Shown here: positions 47,611 to 57,661 of the stretch, piece after piece
Layout of the letters: each line of letters starts with the position of its first letter
Position numbering within the stretch: position 1 is the stretch's first letter
Source of the DNA: Bradyrhizobiaceae bacterium Ga0074131
GTDB lineage: Bacteria; Pseudomonadota; Alphaproteobacteria; Rhizobiales; Xanthobacteraceae
Direction of reading: 5' to 3'
NCBI GenBank assembly: GCA_001464035.1
Contig: LNEC01000019.1
Coordinates: forward strand, 682,001 to 746,000
DNA: 64,000 bases
Notes under the pieces: model-generated
Told to the model about the DNA's origin: nothing
Databases searched by the model: none
Seen by the model: only the letters and a program-made list of their open reading frames with translations
Translations under genes and position numbers: made by a program

Positions 47611-49137
47611 TTGCAGTGCGGAATGCATCCTCGCAACAAAGGCATCGAGGCCTATATCGTGTCCGTGAGCGACCAGCAGTCAGCCATCGAATCGCCGCGG
47701 CCAAAGCCGCCGCGACGGCTGGGCCTTTCCGGAAAGCTGTTGCTGCTGACGATTCCGCTGATCATGATCGCGGGAATTCTGATCTACGTGCCCTCGATCG
47801 CCAATTTCCACATGAATCGGCTCAACGACCGGCTGGCGGCGGCCAACACCGCCGCGCTGGTGCTGGATGCGGCGCCGCGGGGCATGGTTCCCGATTCGCT
47901 GTCGCGGCAAATCCTGAAGAGCATCGGCGCGCGTGCGGTGGCCATCAAGATGGGACAGCAGCGGCGGCTGTTGGCGAGCGACGATCTGCCGCCGGCGATC
48001 GATCGCGATATCGACATGCGCACCATGACGTTGTGGTCGGGAATCCTGGATTCCTTCGGGATCATGCTGGAACGCGGCAACCAGGCGATCCGGGTGATCG
48101 GACCCGCGTCGGGCGGCGCGCAGTTCATCGAGGTCGTGATCGACGAAGCGCCGCTGCGCCAGGCGATGTACCGGTTTTCCCGCAACCTGCTGCTGGTCTC
48201 GCTGGGCATCGCGGTGCTCACGGCGGGGCTGGTCTATCTCGCTCTGCATTATCTGTTCGTGCGGCCGATGCGGCGGCTCACCGCGAGCCTGGTCGGATTT
48301 CACGAGAATCCCGAGAGTTCGGCCTACGTTATCGTGCCCAGCCGGCGCGGTGACGAGATCGGGGTCGCCGAACGCGAATTGTCCGACATGCAGCGCGATC
48401 TGGTTTCGATGCTGCACCAGAAGAGCCGGCTCGCCGCGCTCGGCCTTGCGGTATCGAAGATCAACCACGACCTGCGCAATCTCCTCGCGTCCTCGCAACT
48501 GCTGTCGGACCAGCTCGCCAGCGTGCCCGACCCGCGGGTGCAGCGATTCGCGCCGAAACTGATGCGCTCGCTGGAGCGCGCCATCGCGTTCTGCCAGTCG
48601 ACGCTGTCCTATGGCCGCGCCCAGGAGGCCGCCCCCGACCGCCGCATGGTGCTGGTCGAGCCCGTGGTCGCCGAGGTGCGCGAATCCGCCGGGCTCGCCT
48701 CCGACGCATCGATCGGCTGGATCAGCGCGATCGAGCGTGGGCTGTCGATCGATGCCGATCCCGATCAGCTGTTTCGCGTGCTGCTCAACCTCGTGCGCAA
48801 TGCGGCGCAGGCACTGGAAAGCCGCCCGAAGGGCGACGCCGCCGCCTTCCAGATTCGCATCACCGGCCGCCGCGAGGGTACGGTCGCCATCATCGAGGTC
48901 TCCGACACCGGCCCCGGCGTTCCCGCCAGGGCCCGCGAACACCTGTTCGCGGCGTTTCAGACCTCGGGGCGTCCCGGCGGCAGCGGGCTCGGCCTCGCGA
49001 TCGCCGCCGAACTGGTCCGTGCCCATGGCGGCGACATTCACCTCGTGGAAGGCACCATCGGCGCCACCTTCCGGGTCGCCATCCCCGATCGCCCGGTGGA
49101 ACTGCACAGCGTGCGAAATGAGCGGGCACGGGCGTGA
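47611..49137 (+). CDS. Sensor histidine kinase (HAMP, HisKA-like, HATPase)
   Basis: Two TM segments, SKINHDLRNLLASSQ H-box, NLVRNAAQALES N-box, SDTGPGVPA and GGSGLGLAIAAELVRAHGG. No adjacent response regulator. Confidence 0.9.
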   Translation: MQCGMHPRNKGIEAYIVSVSDQQSAIESPRPKPPRRLGLSGKLLLLTIPLIMIAGILIYVPSIANFHMNRLNDRLAAANTAALVLDAAPRGMVPDSLSRQILKSIGARAVAIKMGQQRRLLASDDLPPAIDRDIDMRTMTLWSGILDSFGIMLERGNQAIRVIGPASGGAQFIEVVIDEAPLRQAMYRFSRNLLLVSLGIAVLTAGLVYLALHYLFVRPMRRLTASLVGFHENPESSAYVIVPSRRGDEIGVAERELSDMQRDLVSMLHQKSRLAALGLAVSKINHDLRNLLASSQLLSDQLASVPDPRVQRFAPKLMRSLERAIAFCQSTLSYGRAQEAAPDRRMVLVEPVVAEVRESAGLASDASIGWISAIERGLSIDADPDQLFRVLLNLVRNAAQALESRPKGDAAAFQIRITGRREGTVAIIEVSDTGPGVPARAREHLFAAFQTSGRPGGSGLGLAIAAELVRAHGGDIHLVEGTIGATFRVAIPDRPVELHSVRNERARA

Positions 49138-49234
49138 GCCCCTGTTCTTGCCGAGCCGGCGGCGGGGCTTCCGCCGACTATCCAATATCCGCATGCGCCC
49201 CGGCCGGTGTGGGTTAGACCGGTGGGCGGGTTCG

Positions 49235-50020
49235 TCAGGCCGACTTGCGCCACGGAATGAGCATCGACACCCGTTCCCGATAGCGGCGGTAGTCGTCGCC
49301 AAAGAGGTCGAGCAGATCGCGCTCCTCGAGCAGAATGCCGACGATGATGTAGGCGGTGGTGACGGCCGCAAACAACACGTGGCCGACTGTCATCGTTGGC
49401 GCCGCCCAGAACGCAATGATGAAACCCAGATAGATCGGATGCCGCACGAACTTGTAGAACAGCGGCGTGCGGAACCGCGGCGCGGGCACCGGCCTGCCGG
49501 CCAAATTGTTCGCCACCTGATGCAGGCCGAACAGTTCGAAGTGATTGATCAGAAACGTGCTCGTCAGCACGATCAGCCAGCCGATGAGAGACAGGCCGGT
49601 CACGGCGGCGGCCAGTTCAGGGCTTTCGATCTGCCATACCACGGAAGGCATCGGGCGCCATTGCCAGAAGAGAAGAGCAAGGCACAGGCTCGCGCACAGC
49701 ACATATGTGCTGCGCTCGACGGACTTCGGGACAAACCTCGTCCACCATTGCTTGAAAGACTTGCGGGCCATGACGCTGTGCTGGATGGCGAAACCCGACA
49801 TCAGCAGGAGGTTGACGAGCAGGGCGCCGGCCGCTGCGGATGCCGGCCCGTCGTCTATTGTCTTGGGTACGCCAAGGCCGCTGACGAAGCCGACAGCGTA
49901 GAGGAACGTGACGAAGAATATGGCGTAACTCGCAACTCCGTAGAGAAATGCAAGATAGCGGCCCAGTGCACTTCCCCGGGAGTCGGTTAGCGCGATAGCG
50001 GGAGTGGTCTCGGCGGTCAT
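49235..50020 (-). CDS. MddA-like methanethiol S-methyltransferase / isoprenylcysteine methyltransferase-fold membrane protein
   Basis: SGFAIQHSVMARKSFKQWW, FELFGLHQV, PLFYKFVRHPIYLGFIIAFWAAPTMTVGHVLFA, EERDLLDLFGDDYRRYRERVSMLIP. Confidence 0.78.
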   Translation of the reverse strand: MTAETTPAIALTDSRGSALGRYLAFLYGVASYAIFFVTFLYAVGFVSGLGVPKTIDDGPASAAAGALLVNLLLMSGFAIQHSVMARKSFKQWWTRFVPKSVERSTYVLCASLCLALLFWQWRPMPSVVWQIESPELAAAVTGLSLIGWLIVLTSTFLINHFELFGLHQVANNLAGRPVPAPRFRTPLFYKFVRHPIYLGFIIAFWAAPTMTVGHVLFAAVTTAYIIVGILLEERDLLDLFGDDYRRYRERVSMLIPWRKSA

Positions 50021-50082
50021 TTCAGGTTCTCCTCCTCGATCTGGCACTGAAAGTTGAAAACACGCGTGCCGGGGGAGATTAA

Positions 50083-50128
50083 TTCGGTCGATCGACTGAA
50101 TCAAGAAAAGTTCGGTCGATCGACCTAA
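50083..50128. promoter_or_regulatory. Pair of palindromic TetR-type operators upstream of the MddA-like gene
   Basis: TCGGTCGATCGACTGA (50084-50099) and TCGGTCGATCGACCTA (50112-50127); nearly identical to the pair upstream of tetR. Confidence 0.75.
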
Positions 50129-50193
50129 ATTCTGAGCAACTTTTTGTGAGCCGTGGCTGGCAGATCAGCGGCTGGCGCAGACAGGGCCGGGAA

Positions 50194-52302
50194 TCAGAGA
50201 ATTTCAGAGATCATGCGCGCCGCGCGCGCGGCGCCGCCTGCTTCGACCGGGCGGCTTGCCAACGGCGCCGCCAGTGCCTCGACCATCGCGTCGGCCAAAC
50301 TATCCGGCGTCACCGCCGCGTAGTCCATGCGCCGGCCCGCGCCATAGCGATCGAGCCGGTGAGCGACATGGAAGTTCTGCTCGAAGTGGTTGCGAAGCGG
50401 GAAATACAGGAAAGGCGTTCCGGCCGCCGCCAGCTCCATACAAGTGGTCAGACCGCCCTGCACAAGAGCAAGGTCGCATGCCGCAAGGTGTCGATCCAGA
50501 TCAGGCACGAAGCGGCGCACCTCGACGCCGCCGGGCGCCTCGAGCGAAGACGGATCGATTCGCGGGCCTGCGATCACGAGCATGCGAAGTTCCGGCAATC
50601 TCGCCCGAACCATGGGATAGCTCTGCAGAATACGTTTGATTAGGTGGAAGCCGACACCCGAGCCACCGACGGCCACGAGGCAAACTCGCTCGTCGGGGCG
50701 ATAGCCGAGGCGGTTCCGAAGCTCGGGGCGCGGCCCGAAGCTGGAAGGATGTTGTCCGATTACGTACCCGGCAAACTCGAAGTGCTTCGGCACCCAGTCG
50801 CGCATGGCCGGCAGATCCTTGCCGAAGCCGAGCGGAATGATGTCATCGGGATTGCCAACGAAGATCGAGCGATCGCGTACCGATGGGTGCCGCTCGACAT
50901 GCCCGATCATCTCGGCGTTGTAGTCTGCGGTCAGGAACGCCTCGCTGGAGCCGCCCGACGGCATCGGAACGTAGCCGACGAAGTCCGTAAGCCACGCCAG
51001 TCGCGCCCTCTTCAGCTCTGGATGCTCGTGCCAGTAGTGGTCGACGTCCCACGCCTCGTCAGCAACGACGAGATCATAGCCGCCCTCCACAACCGCGTCC
51101 TGAAACCGCATGAAATTGGCGATCAGAACTTCGTCCATGCGGCGAATGGCCTGGAAGCAATGCAAGTCGTGCTCACCGGATTCCAGCTCGATATGACGCG
51201 ACTCGCTGGCGAGCCGGGAGCTCAGCGGATGAACGCGTTCGCTGTTGGCCTCGAGCAGGCGCGTGACCGGATCTTGCGCCAGCCAGTCGATCTGCATATC
51301 CGGGTGCAACTTGCGAAGTTCACGCGCAATCGCGATGTCGCGCCGCCCGTGCCCGAGGCCGATCGGCGACGATAGATAGAGCACCTTCCGGCCGCCCGTC
51401 GAACGGACCGCGGGAGGCGTTGGCGCAGGGAGCCCGAGCCTGCGGTCAAGGAAGGCGACGATCAGATCGTTGCACTTGGCCGGGAAACGGCCCAGCGGAT
51501 TGTGACCGCCACCTGCAATCGTCACGAATTCGGCGCCGGTCCGTTCAGCCACGGCCTGTCCGCGCGCATGTGGTTGAATGCGATCGTCATCCCCATGGAT
51601 GGCCAGCACGGGGCAATCGATCTTGCGGTACATGGCGTCGCCGACGTCGAAATCGGGCGGGATGCGACCGGCTTCCACCGTCCGTGCCAGCACCGTGCCC
51701 GTGGTGCCGCTGGCCCAGCTGACGCCGTCCTCGATTTGCTTGGTCGAATGCGGTTCCGGATAGATGTGACGGATGAAATGATCCGCGAAATCAGGATAAT
51801 TGGTCAGCCAGTATTCGCGGTTGAACTTGTCCCAGCCCTCGAAGTGCTCCCGTTTGGCCAAAAAATTCCTCGGCGACCGGTAAGGGTAGTCCGGACCAAT
51901 CGTCGCCAGCGTCCCGCACAGAATGGCGGCCCTGACGCGATCGGGGTGCCGCGCGGCGAGAATGCAGGCGATCAAGCCGCCAAACGATAACCCGACGAGG
52001 ATGGCCTTGCCGGCGTCTGTGGCATCCATGACGACGCAGGCATCATCGACAGAGTTTGCCAACGAGTAGGCGTTGGCATCATCCGGGCGGTCCGATTTTC
52101 CATTTCCACGCCCGTCATAGGTGATGCAGCGGAAGCGTTCGCTGAAATATGGCACCTGCGCCTTGTAGACCCGGGAATGGACGATGCACCATGGCGGCAG
52201 GAACACCATCGTCTGCGGTCCGTCGCCGTAGATCTCATAGTGAAGGTTGACACCTCCACGTTGAGCGAAGCCTTCCCTGTCAGGAACCTTGGCGCGCATC
52301 AC
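50194..52302 (-). CDS. Fusion: N-terminal alpha/beta hydrolase + C-terminal GT-B glycosyltransferase
   Basis: N-terminus: FLPPWCIVHSRVYKAQVPYFSERFRCITYDGRGNGKSD..LVGLSFGGLIACILAARHPDRV..HGDDDRIQP..GGGHNPLG. C-terminus: YLSSPIGLGHGRRDIAIARELRKL...ACDLALVQGGLTTCMELAAAGTPFLYFPLRNHFEQNFHV. Confidence 0.85.
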   Translation of the reverse strand: MMRAKVPDREGFAQRGGVNLHYEIYGDGPQTMVFLPPWCIVHSRVYKAQVPYFSERFRCITYDGRGNGKSDRPDDANAYSLANSVDDACVVMDATDAGKAILVGLSFGGLIACILAARHPDRVRAAILCGTLATIGPDYPYRSPRNFLAKREHFEGWDKFNREYWLTNYPDFADHFIRHIYPEPHSTKQIEDGVSWASGTTGTVLARTVEAGRIPPDFDVGDAMYRKIDCPVLAIHGDDDRIQPHARGQAVAERTGAEFVTIAGGGHNPLGRFPAKCNDLIVAFLDRRLGLPAPTPPAVRSTGGRKVLYLSSPIGLGHGRRDIAIARELRKLHPDMQIDWLAQDPVTRLLEANSERVHPLSSRLASESRHIELESGEHDLHCFQAIRRMDEVLIANFMRFQDAVVEGGYDLVVADEAWDVDHYWHEHPELKRARLAWLTDFVGYVPMPSGGSSEAFLTADYNAEMIGHVERHPSVRDRSIFVGNPDDIIPLGFGKDLPAMRDWVPKHFEFAGYVIGQHPSSFGPRPELRNRLGYRPDERVCLVAVGGSGVGFHLIKRILQSYPMVRARLPELRMLVIAGPRIDPSSLEAPGGVEVRRFVPDLDRHLAACDLALVQGGLTTCMELAAAGTPFLYFPLRNHFEQNFHVAHRLDRYGAGRRMDYAAVTPDSLADAMVEALAAPLASRPVEAGGAARAARMISEIL

Positions 52303-52308
52303 GTCACC

Positions 52309-52917
52309 TCATGGTCGAGTCTGCTCCAATGCGGCGATCAGTTCGCCGACGGCACGCAGCGCCTTGCGCACGGGCACGGCCTTCTTTTCGAGGCCAAGCA
52401 GGATGTACGCCTCTCCTCCGATGAACACGGCCCCGATCAGGGCTGCGATCTGCTGCGGCGGAAGGTCTCCAAGCCGCCCAAAATTGGCGCGCGACTTGAG
52501 TGCAAGCCTGGTCAGGAGTTCCTGCCAGCCGAGGATGCCTCGACGAACCACCGCCGCAATCTCCGGATTGGCGTACCCCGCGACCCAAAGCTCCTGCAGG
52601 ACGGTCACGTAACCCGAGGCGAGATCTTCGTCGAGATAGTCACAGGCGAGCTTCCACTGCTCGGACAGCCGCAGATCAGGGTTGCCGAACATCTCCGCCT
52701 GGCGGTTCAGAAGTTGTCCATTCAGGTAGTCGAACAACGCGAGCACCAGCCCTTCCTTGGAGCCGAAATGGTAGTGGATCTGGCTGAGGGGCATTTCGGC
52801 GGCAACAGCGACGTCGCGCGTTGAGAGGCCGGAATAGCCCTTGCTGCGCAGAACGGTCTTGGCCGCTTCAAGGAGCGCGGTGCGGGCCTGCTCGGATTTT
52901 TTCGTCTTGACCAGCAT
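52309..52917 (-). CDS. TetR family transcriptional regulator
   Basis: ARTALLEAAKTVLRSKGYSGLSTRDVAVAAEMPLSQIHYHFGSKEGLVLALFDYL. ATG at 52917; the longer ORF to 53094 runs through the operators. Confidence 0.92.
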   Translation of the reverse strand: MLVKTKKSEQARTALLEAAKTVLRSKGYSGLSTRDVAVAAEMPLSQIHYHFGSKEGLVLALFDYLNGQLLNRQAEMFGNPDLRLSEQWKLACDYLDEDLASGYVTVLQELWVAGYANPEIAAVVRRGILGWQELLTRLALKSRANFGRLGDLPPQQIAALIGAVFIGGEAYILLGLEKKAVPVRKALRAVGELIAALEQTRP

Positions 52918-52944
52918 CTCTCCTCCGGAACAAGAACACCCTAT

Positions 52945-52989
52945 TTCGGTCGATCGACCGATGTCAACCTTCTCGGTCGATCGACCGAC
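52945..52989. promoter_or_regulatory. Pair of palindromic operators upstream of tetR
   Basis: TCGGTCGATCGACCGA at 52946-52961 and again at 52973-52988 (perfect 16-nt palindromes). Confidence 0.8.
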
Positions 52990-53308
52990 ACGTTTCACCG
53001 TCGGCGTCGCCGTCCGGGTGTGATACCGGACCGGCGGGGTGAACGGCGTATCCGCGCGCGATGACGAGCGGGGAAAATCGCTCACCCTTGTCATTCGAGG
53101 CGCTGCGAAGCATTGAACCCGAAATCCGGAGCAGTTTGCACGAGATTTGCGCGGGTGCCCTTTGCTGCCCGCGATTGGCGGCCAGAAGCGGGCTTGTGGA
53201 CCTTGCCAATCAGGGCTGGAGCGGCTAGCTAAAGCGCTCTTTCGCGACCTTCCGGACCTGTTTCGGAACGCATGCAGGGCAGTTCAGCCCAGGATGCCCA
53301 GCGGAAAA

Positions 53309-53385
53309 CGCGCCCGTAGCTCAGCTGGATAGAGCACCAGACTACGAATCTGGGGGTCAGGAGTTCGAATCTCTTCGGGCGCGCC
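53309..53385 (+). tRNA. tRNA-Arg (anticodon ACG)
   Basis: Cloverleaf GCGCCCG-TA-GCTC..GAGC-A-CCAGA-CTACGAA-TCTGG-..TTCGAAT..-CGGGCGC-G-CCA. Confidence 0.95.
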
Positions 53386-53471
53386 AAAACGGTATCAAAC
53401 GGCGATCGCCAGCCGCCGCCGTTTCTGCCCTCGCTGTGGCAGCAAGCGTCCGGCGGACGGCAACGCCGCGG

Positions 53472-56036
53472 TCATTCCGCAGCCTCCCATTTCAGATTGC
53501 CGGCATAGCGTCGCATCGCCCCGCCTTCGCCGGCCAGAGCGAACAGGCTAACCCAACCATTTTCGAACAGTTGGCGGACAGAGGTGTGGGCCTCGATCAC
53601 CCGGTTCAGGGCGTCCTCGGGCGCCTCGATGAAGACATTGAGCCGCAGCGGTTCATGGACGAAGCGTGTCCCGTCATGCACCGACTGCCAGGGCAGCCCG
53701 ACCTTCAGATCGCCGGCATTGCCTTCGAGCACGCCGAGCTGGCCGACGACGTTGTGCAATACCTTGTTGCCGCTGCCGAAGGCGCGGTTGTTCACCGTCG
53801 AGCCGTAATATTGCAGGTTGATCCAGCTGGCGACGACCATCGGCGCGGTCATGATCAGTTCGAGCACGACGAAGCCGGTGTCCTTCCGCCACTCGTAATC
53901 GTGCAGGAAGGCGCGGCCGCCTAGGTCGAGCCCGCGGGTCCGCCGACGCGGTGCGGCGATGAAGGCGGCATTGCCCGCCAGCCCCCATTCGGGACGGACC
54001 TGCGCCCAGTCGCGGCTGCGCGCCTTCACCGCGCGATCGACATTGGCATTGGCGCCGATGCCGAGCAGCAGCGCCCGCTCGGCGCGCGCGAGCGCGGACG
54101 CTCTGGCCAGCGCTTCCCGCAGCCGGGCGAGATCGCCGGCATGCGACGCCGGCAGCCGATCGGCATCGAAGATGCGGACCTCGTCGGTCGTGGTGTCGTG
54201 CAGGCAGCCGAGGAACCAGGTGTCCTGCGGGATCACGATGCCCCTGGCGGCGAGCCCCACCCGCACGTCGGCCGCGTTGAGGACGGCGGCGGCGACGCGC
54301 GCGTTCGCCTCGCCGGTATGGCCGCCGCAGGCGCCGCAATCGAGCCCCGAGGCGTGCGGGTTGTTGACCGTGGTGCTGCCATGGCCGGTCAGCAACACCA
54401 GCCGCGCGAAATCTTGCGTCATCGACATCGCTCGCAGTACCGCCTCGGCCATGGCCACCCGCTGCCCGCCGTCGAAGCCGGTGAGCCGGCCGCCGACGGC
54501 GCGCGGCTCGAGGCGAGGTCCGATGCGGCCGACGACGCGCTCGTCGAGGCCATCGGTGTTGGGATCGCTGACCGTGCGGGTCAGGCGCAAGCTGTCACCG
54601 ACGAGCTTACCCGCGAACAGCAGCCCTGCGGTCTCGACATAGGTGAACGAAGACACCGCCGACAGCTTGAACGCCTTCCATGCCTTGGCCGCCCGGCGGC
54701 GGAGCAGACGAAGCTCGAGGATCTCCGCCTCCTCGGCTTCCGACGCGCCGGCGACGGCTTCGCAAACCACGAACGCGGGCTTCAACAGCACCGGGCATTG
54801 CGCGCCGCCAATCTTGCGGCCGATCGGCACATATTCGATCGGAAAACCGAAGAAGCCCGCGAACCCGATCGTCTCTGCCTCGGGACAGGCGGTTTCCAGC
54901 GAGCGCCGGTAGACCTCGGAGCGGACGTCGATGCAGAACGCCGCCTGGAATGCCTTGCGCGCGGCGGTGGGAGCTCTTCCAGGTGCCGCAAGATGCTGCG
55001 ACAGCCGCGCGAGCAGGCGACGCCGATACGCCGCCTCATAGGCCTCTTGCAGGATCAGGTCGAGCGTGAGCTCGGGATCGTCGCCGAGCCGCTCATCCTC
55101 CGGCAGCGTCGCGGCTTCGGCCATCGCCTGGGCCCAGGCTGCGGTGAACTCCGGGTCCGCGCGTTCGAGGAACAGCGCATAGCCCCATACCAGCCGGATC
55201 GCGAGCAGTTGCACCAGCGTGTCGTCGTCGCGTCCGTAGAGCGCGTTATCCCAGACCCGGTAGCGCGCATAGGCCGCCCAACCGCCGATATCGATCAGCG
55301 CCCGGTGCAGATAGTCCTCGATCGCGCGTTCGGGGATGCCGAGCGCGCCGACGACCGAGTCGATCGCTGCGCGCGGGTCATCCGGCATGGCGGCAACGGC
55401 CTTGCGGAAGCCCCGGATGCCCATCGCCTCGGGATTGCGGTCGAATCTCATCGCGGCGCGCCAGGCGGCGTAGGGCGGCAGCGCCCGCGACGGCAGTCTC
55501 CAGGCGGCCTGGCCCTCGTCGAAATAGGCCGCGCACCATTTCGAGATCTCATCGATCATGAAGGCGGTGCGCGAGGCTTGGCGGTCGCCCGCGGCCAGCC
55601 CGTCGAGAACTTCCGCCACGGTGGCGACCACGGCCTTGGGCCGGCCGCCGGCTACCGGCTCGCGGATGGCGGCCCGGCGCAGCGAAGCGGCGTCGCTCGC
55701 CAAGGCCGAATGGCTGGACATCGCTGCGATGGCCGTCTCCAGATCGCGGTCCTCGATACTTCCCGTCGCCAGTGCCTCACGGTAGAAGGCGCGCGGCATC
55801 AGCATGTCGAGCCCCGCGACCCGACGTAGCGTGGCGCAGGTCGCGGCAAAGCTCCGGTCGCTGAAGCCGAGAAATGGATTGACGGCGACGAAATGCTTGA
55901 GCGGCCACAGCGGCGCGATCTTGCTGCATGCGCGGTCGATGGCGGCGTCGATGGCCAGCCCGGCCGCGGTGGTCGGTTGCGGCGCCGGCTGCGCCGGGGT
56001 GGGCGCGTCGATCTTGAGGGCGATGGCGTCTCTCAT
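53472..56036 (-). CDS. dabA: DabA-like inorganic carbon uptake subunit (UPF0753/DUF2309)
   Basis: FCIDVRSEVYRRSLE and LLTGHGSTTVNNPHASGLDCGACGGHTGEANARV retain the C-x-D / H...C zinc-ligand pattern known for DabA. Confidence 0.9.
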   Translation of the reverse strand: MRDAIALKIDAPTPAQPAPQPTTAAGLAIDAAIDRACSKIAPLWPLKHFVAVNPFLGFSDRSFAATCATLRRVAGLDMLMPRAFYREALATGSIEDRDLETAIAAMSSHSALASDAASLRRAAIREPVAGGRPKAVVATVAEVLDGLAAGDRQASRTAFMIDEISKWCAAYFDEGQAAWRLPSRALPPYAAWRAAMRFDRNPEAMGIRGFRKAVAAMPDDPRAAIDSVVGALGIPERAIEDYLHRALIDIGGWAAYARYRVWDNALYGRDDDTLVQLLAIRLVWGYALFLERADPEFTAAWAQAMAEAATLPEDERLGDDPELTLDLILQEAYEAAYRRRLLARLSQHLAAPGRAPTAARKAFQAAFCIDVRSEVYRRSLETACPEAETIGFAGFFGFPIEYVPIGRKIGGAQCPVLLKPAFVVCEAVAGASEAEEAEILELRLLRRRAAKAWKAFKLSAVSSFTYVETAGLLFAGKLVGDSLRLTRTVSDPNTDGLDERVVGRIGPRLEPRAVGGRLTGFDGGQRVAMAEAVLRAMSMTQDFARLVLLTGHGSTTVNNPHASGLDCGACGGHTGEANARVAAAVLNAADVRVGLAARGIVIPQDTWFLGCLHDTTTDEVRIFDADRLPASHAGDLARLREALARASALARAERALLLGIGANANVDRAVKARSRDWAQVRPEWGLAGNAAFIAAPRRRTRGLDLGGRAFLHDYEWRKDTGFVVLELIMTAPMVVASWINLQYYGSTVNNRAFGSGNKVLHNVVGQLGVLEGNAGDLKVGLPWQSVHDGTRFVHEPLRLNVFIEAPEDALNRVIEAHTSVRQLFENGWVSLFALAGEGGAMRRYAGNLKWEAAE

Positions 56037-57661
56037 GGCTGGACTCCGCTGGCGGGCGTGGACGGGACGATTGCGGTCCGTCGCGGCGGCGGGCTCGGCC
56101 AGAACCGCAGCACCAGCCGGTTGGCGAGCGTGTTGACATAGAGGCCGTTGGCGAGATGGACGTAGAGCGCCTGCCAGCGCGGCGTGACGACCCTGCCGGG
56201 CAGCAAACTCTGGAACACCGTCACCGCGGCGAAAGCGAGCACCACCAGGGCGACAATGGCGAGGTCGAGCGGGCCGCGCAGCGCCTGTACCGGCGGCAGC
56301 GAACCGGCAAGCAGGCGTTCGGCCGCGAACTGCAGTCCGAAATAGCCGAGCCCCACCACGACCGCGAGCGCCACCGTGCGGCCGATGACGTAGAGGCTGG
56401 GACGCTCATCGAGTGATTGCGTGACGAGGTGGGCGAGCCCCAGCATCACCACCGCGCCGAGCGCAAAGACGCCGGGCTGTGCGGTGATCGTGGCGCCGAA
56501 CAGCGTGCCGGTCACGAGGGTCACCGCAAGCACCAGTCCGACGACCATCGCCATCCGCGCCGGATGCGGCTGCCCGCCGGGGCTCGGCGACCACGATGCC
56601 CGCGCCAGATCGATGACGCTTCCCGAGGACAGGAAGGCGTGCGCCTTGTAGAGCGAGTGGGCGACGATGTGGAGCAGTGCAGCGGGAAAGGCCCCAAGGC
56701 CGCATTGCAGCATCATGAAGCCCATCTGCGCGATCGTCGAATAGGCCAGCGAGACCTTGACGCTGGTCTGCGTCAGCATCACCACCGAGCCGAACAGCGC
56801 GGTGAACCCGCCGACGATCACAAGTATTTCCAGCGACGGCGTCGACAGCGAGATCACCCCGGCGAAGCGCAGCACGAGGAAGCCGCCGGCATTGATGACG
56901 CCGGCATGAAGCAGCGCGGATACCGGCGTCGGGGTTTCCATCACCTCGGTCAGCCAGCCATGCAGCGGGAACTGCGCCGACTTCAGCAGCGCGGCGACGA
57001 CCAGCAGGATCGCCGCGGCGTGGATCGCGGCCGGGACGTTTGCGGTGGTGCGTAGCGCATCGGCGCCGGCGAAGAGCACCGCATAGTCGAGGCTGCCGAA
57101 GGTCCGGTGCAGCAGCACCATCGCGCCGACCAGGCAGAGGTCACCGAGGCGGCTGGCGAGGAACTTCTTGCGCGCCGCGAGCATGGTGGTTCGACGCTCG
57201 GGGTAGAACAGCAGGAGCCTGTTGAGGCCGACGCTGGTTGCGATCCAGGCGAGGGCGAACTGGAAGAGGTTGCCCGAGATGATCAGCAGCAGCACGGCCG
57301 CGAGGGTGAGGCATAGCCAGCGCGTGAAACGGCCCTGTCCGGGATCGCCGTCGAGATAGTTGCGGCTGTAAACGACCACGATCAGGCCGACGAAGGCGAC
57401 GAGCGTGACCATGGTCGCACTCAGCGCGTCGACATGAATCCCCAGGCCCACCCCGGCGATGCCAAGGGTGCCCGTCGCGAGCGGACCGTGGATGGCGACA
57501 GCGGCGCCAGCAGACGTCGCCAAGGCCAGCGCGAAAGCCGCGGCCATGGCCGCACCCCGTCCCGCCGATCGTCGGCGCGGGTCGATGGTGCCAGCGGCCA
57601 GGCCGGATACGACGAGTGCGAGAGGTCCAAGGGCAAGGCACCAGGTCGAGGCTGAGGTCAT
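56033..57661 (-). CDS. dabB: DabB-like proton-conducting membrane subunit (NuoL/MrpA family)
   Basis: LLHAGVINAGGFLVLRFAGV, AYSTIAQMGFMMLQCGLGAFPAALLHIVAHSLYKAHAFLSSG; 4-nt overlap with dabA. Confidence 0.9.
   Translation of the reverse strand: MTSASTWCLALGPLALVVSGLAAGTIDPRRRSAGRGAAMAAAFALALATSAGAAVAIHGPLATGTLGIAGVGLGIHVDALSATMVTLVAFVGLIVVVYSRNYLDGDPGQGRFTRWLCLTLAAVLLLIISGNLFQFALAWIATSVGLNRLLLFYPERRTTMLAARKKFLASRLGDLCLVGAMVLLHRTFGSLDYAVLFAGADALRTTANVPAAIHAAAILLVVAALLKSAQFPLHGWLTEVMETPTPVSALLHAGVINAGGFLVLRFAGVISLSTPSLEILVIVGGFTALFGSVVMLTQTSVKVSLAYSTIAQMGFMMLQCGLGAFPAALLHIVAHSLYKAHAFLSSGSVIDLARASWSPSPGGQPHPARMAMVVGLVLAVTLVTGTLFGATITAQPGVFALGAVVMLGLAHLVTQSLDERPSLYVIGRTVALAVVVGLGYFGLQFAAERLLAGSLPPVQALRGPLDLAIVALVVLAFAAVTVFQSLLPGRVVTPRWQALYVHLANGLYVNTLANRLVLRFWPSPPPRRTAIVPSTPASGVQP

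Noticed and set aside
53309-53385. tRNA-Arg as attachment site of an integrated island
   Set aside because: No integrase or direct repeat of the tRNA 3' end was recognised nearby; kept only as a remark.
54141-55829. 562-aa plus-strand ORF antisense to dabA
   Set aside because: Shadow ORF; the dabA strand has conserved catalytic motifs.
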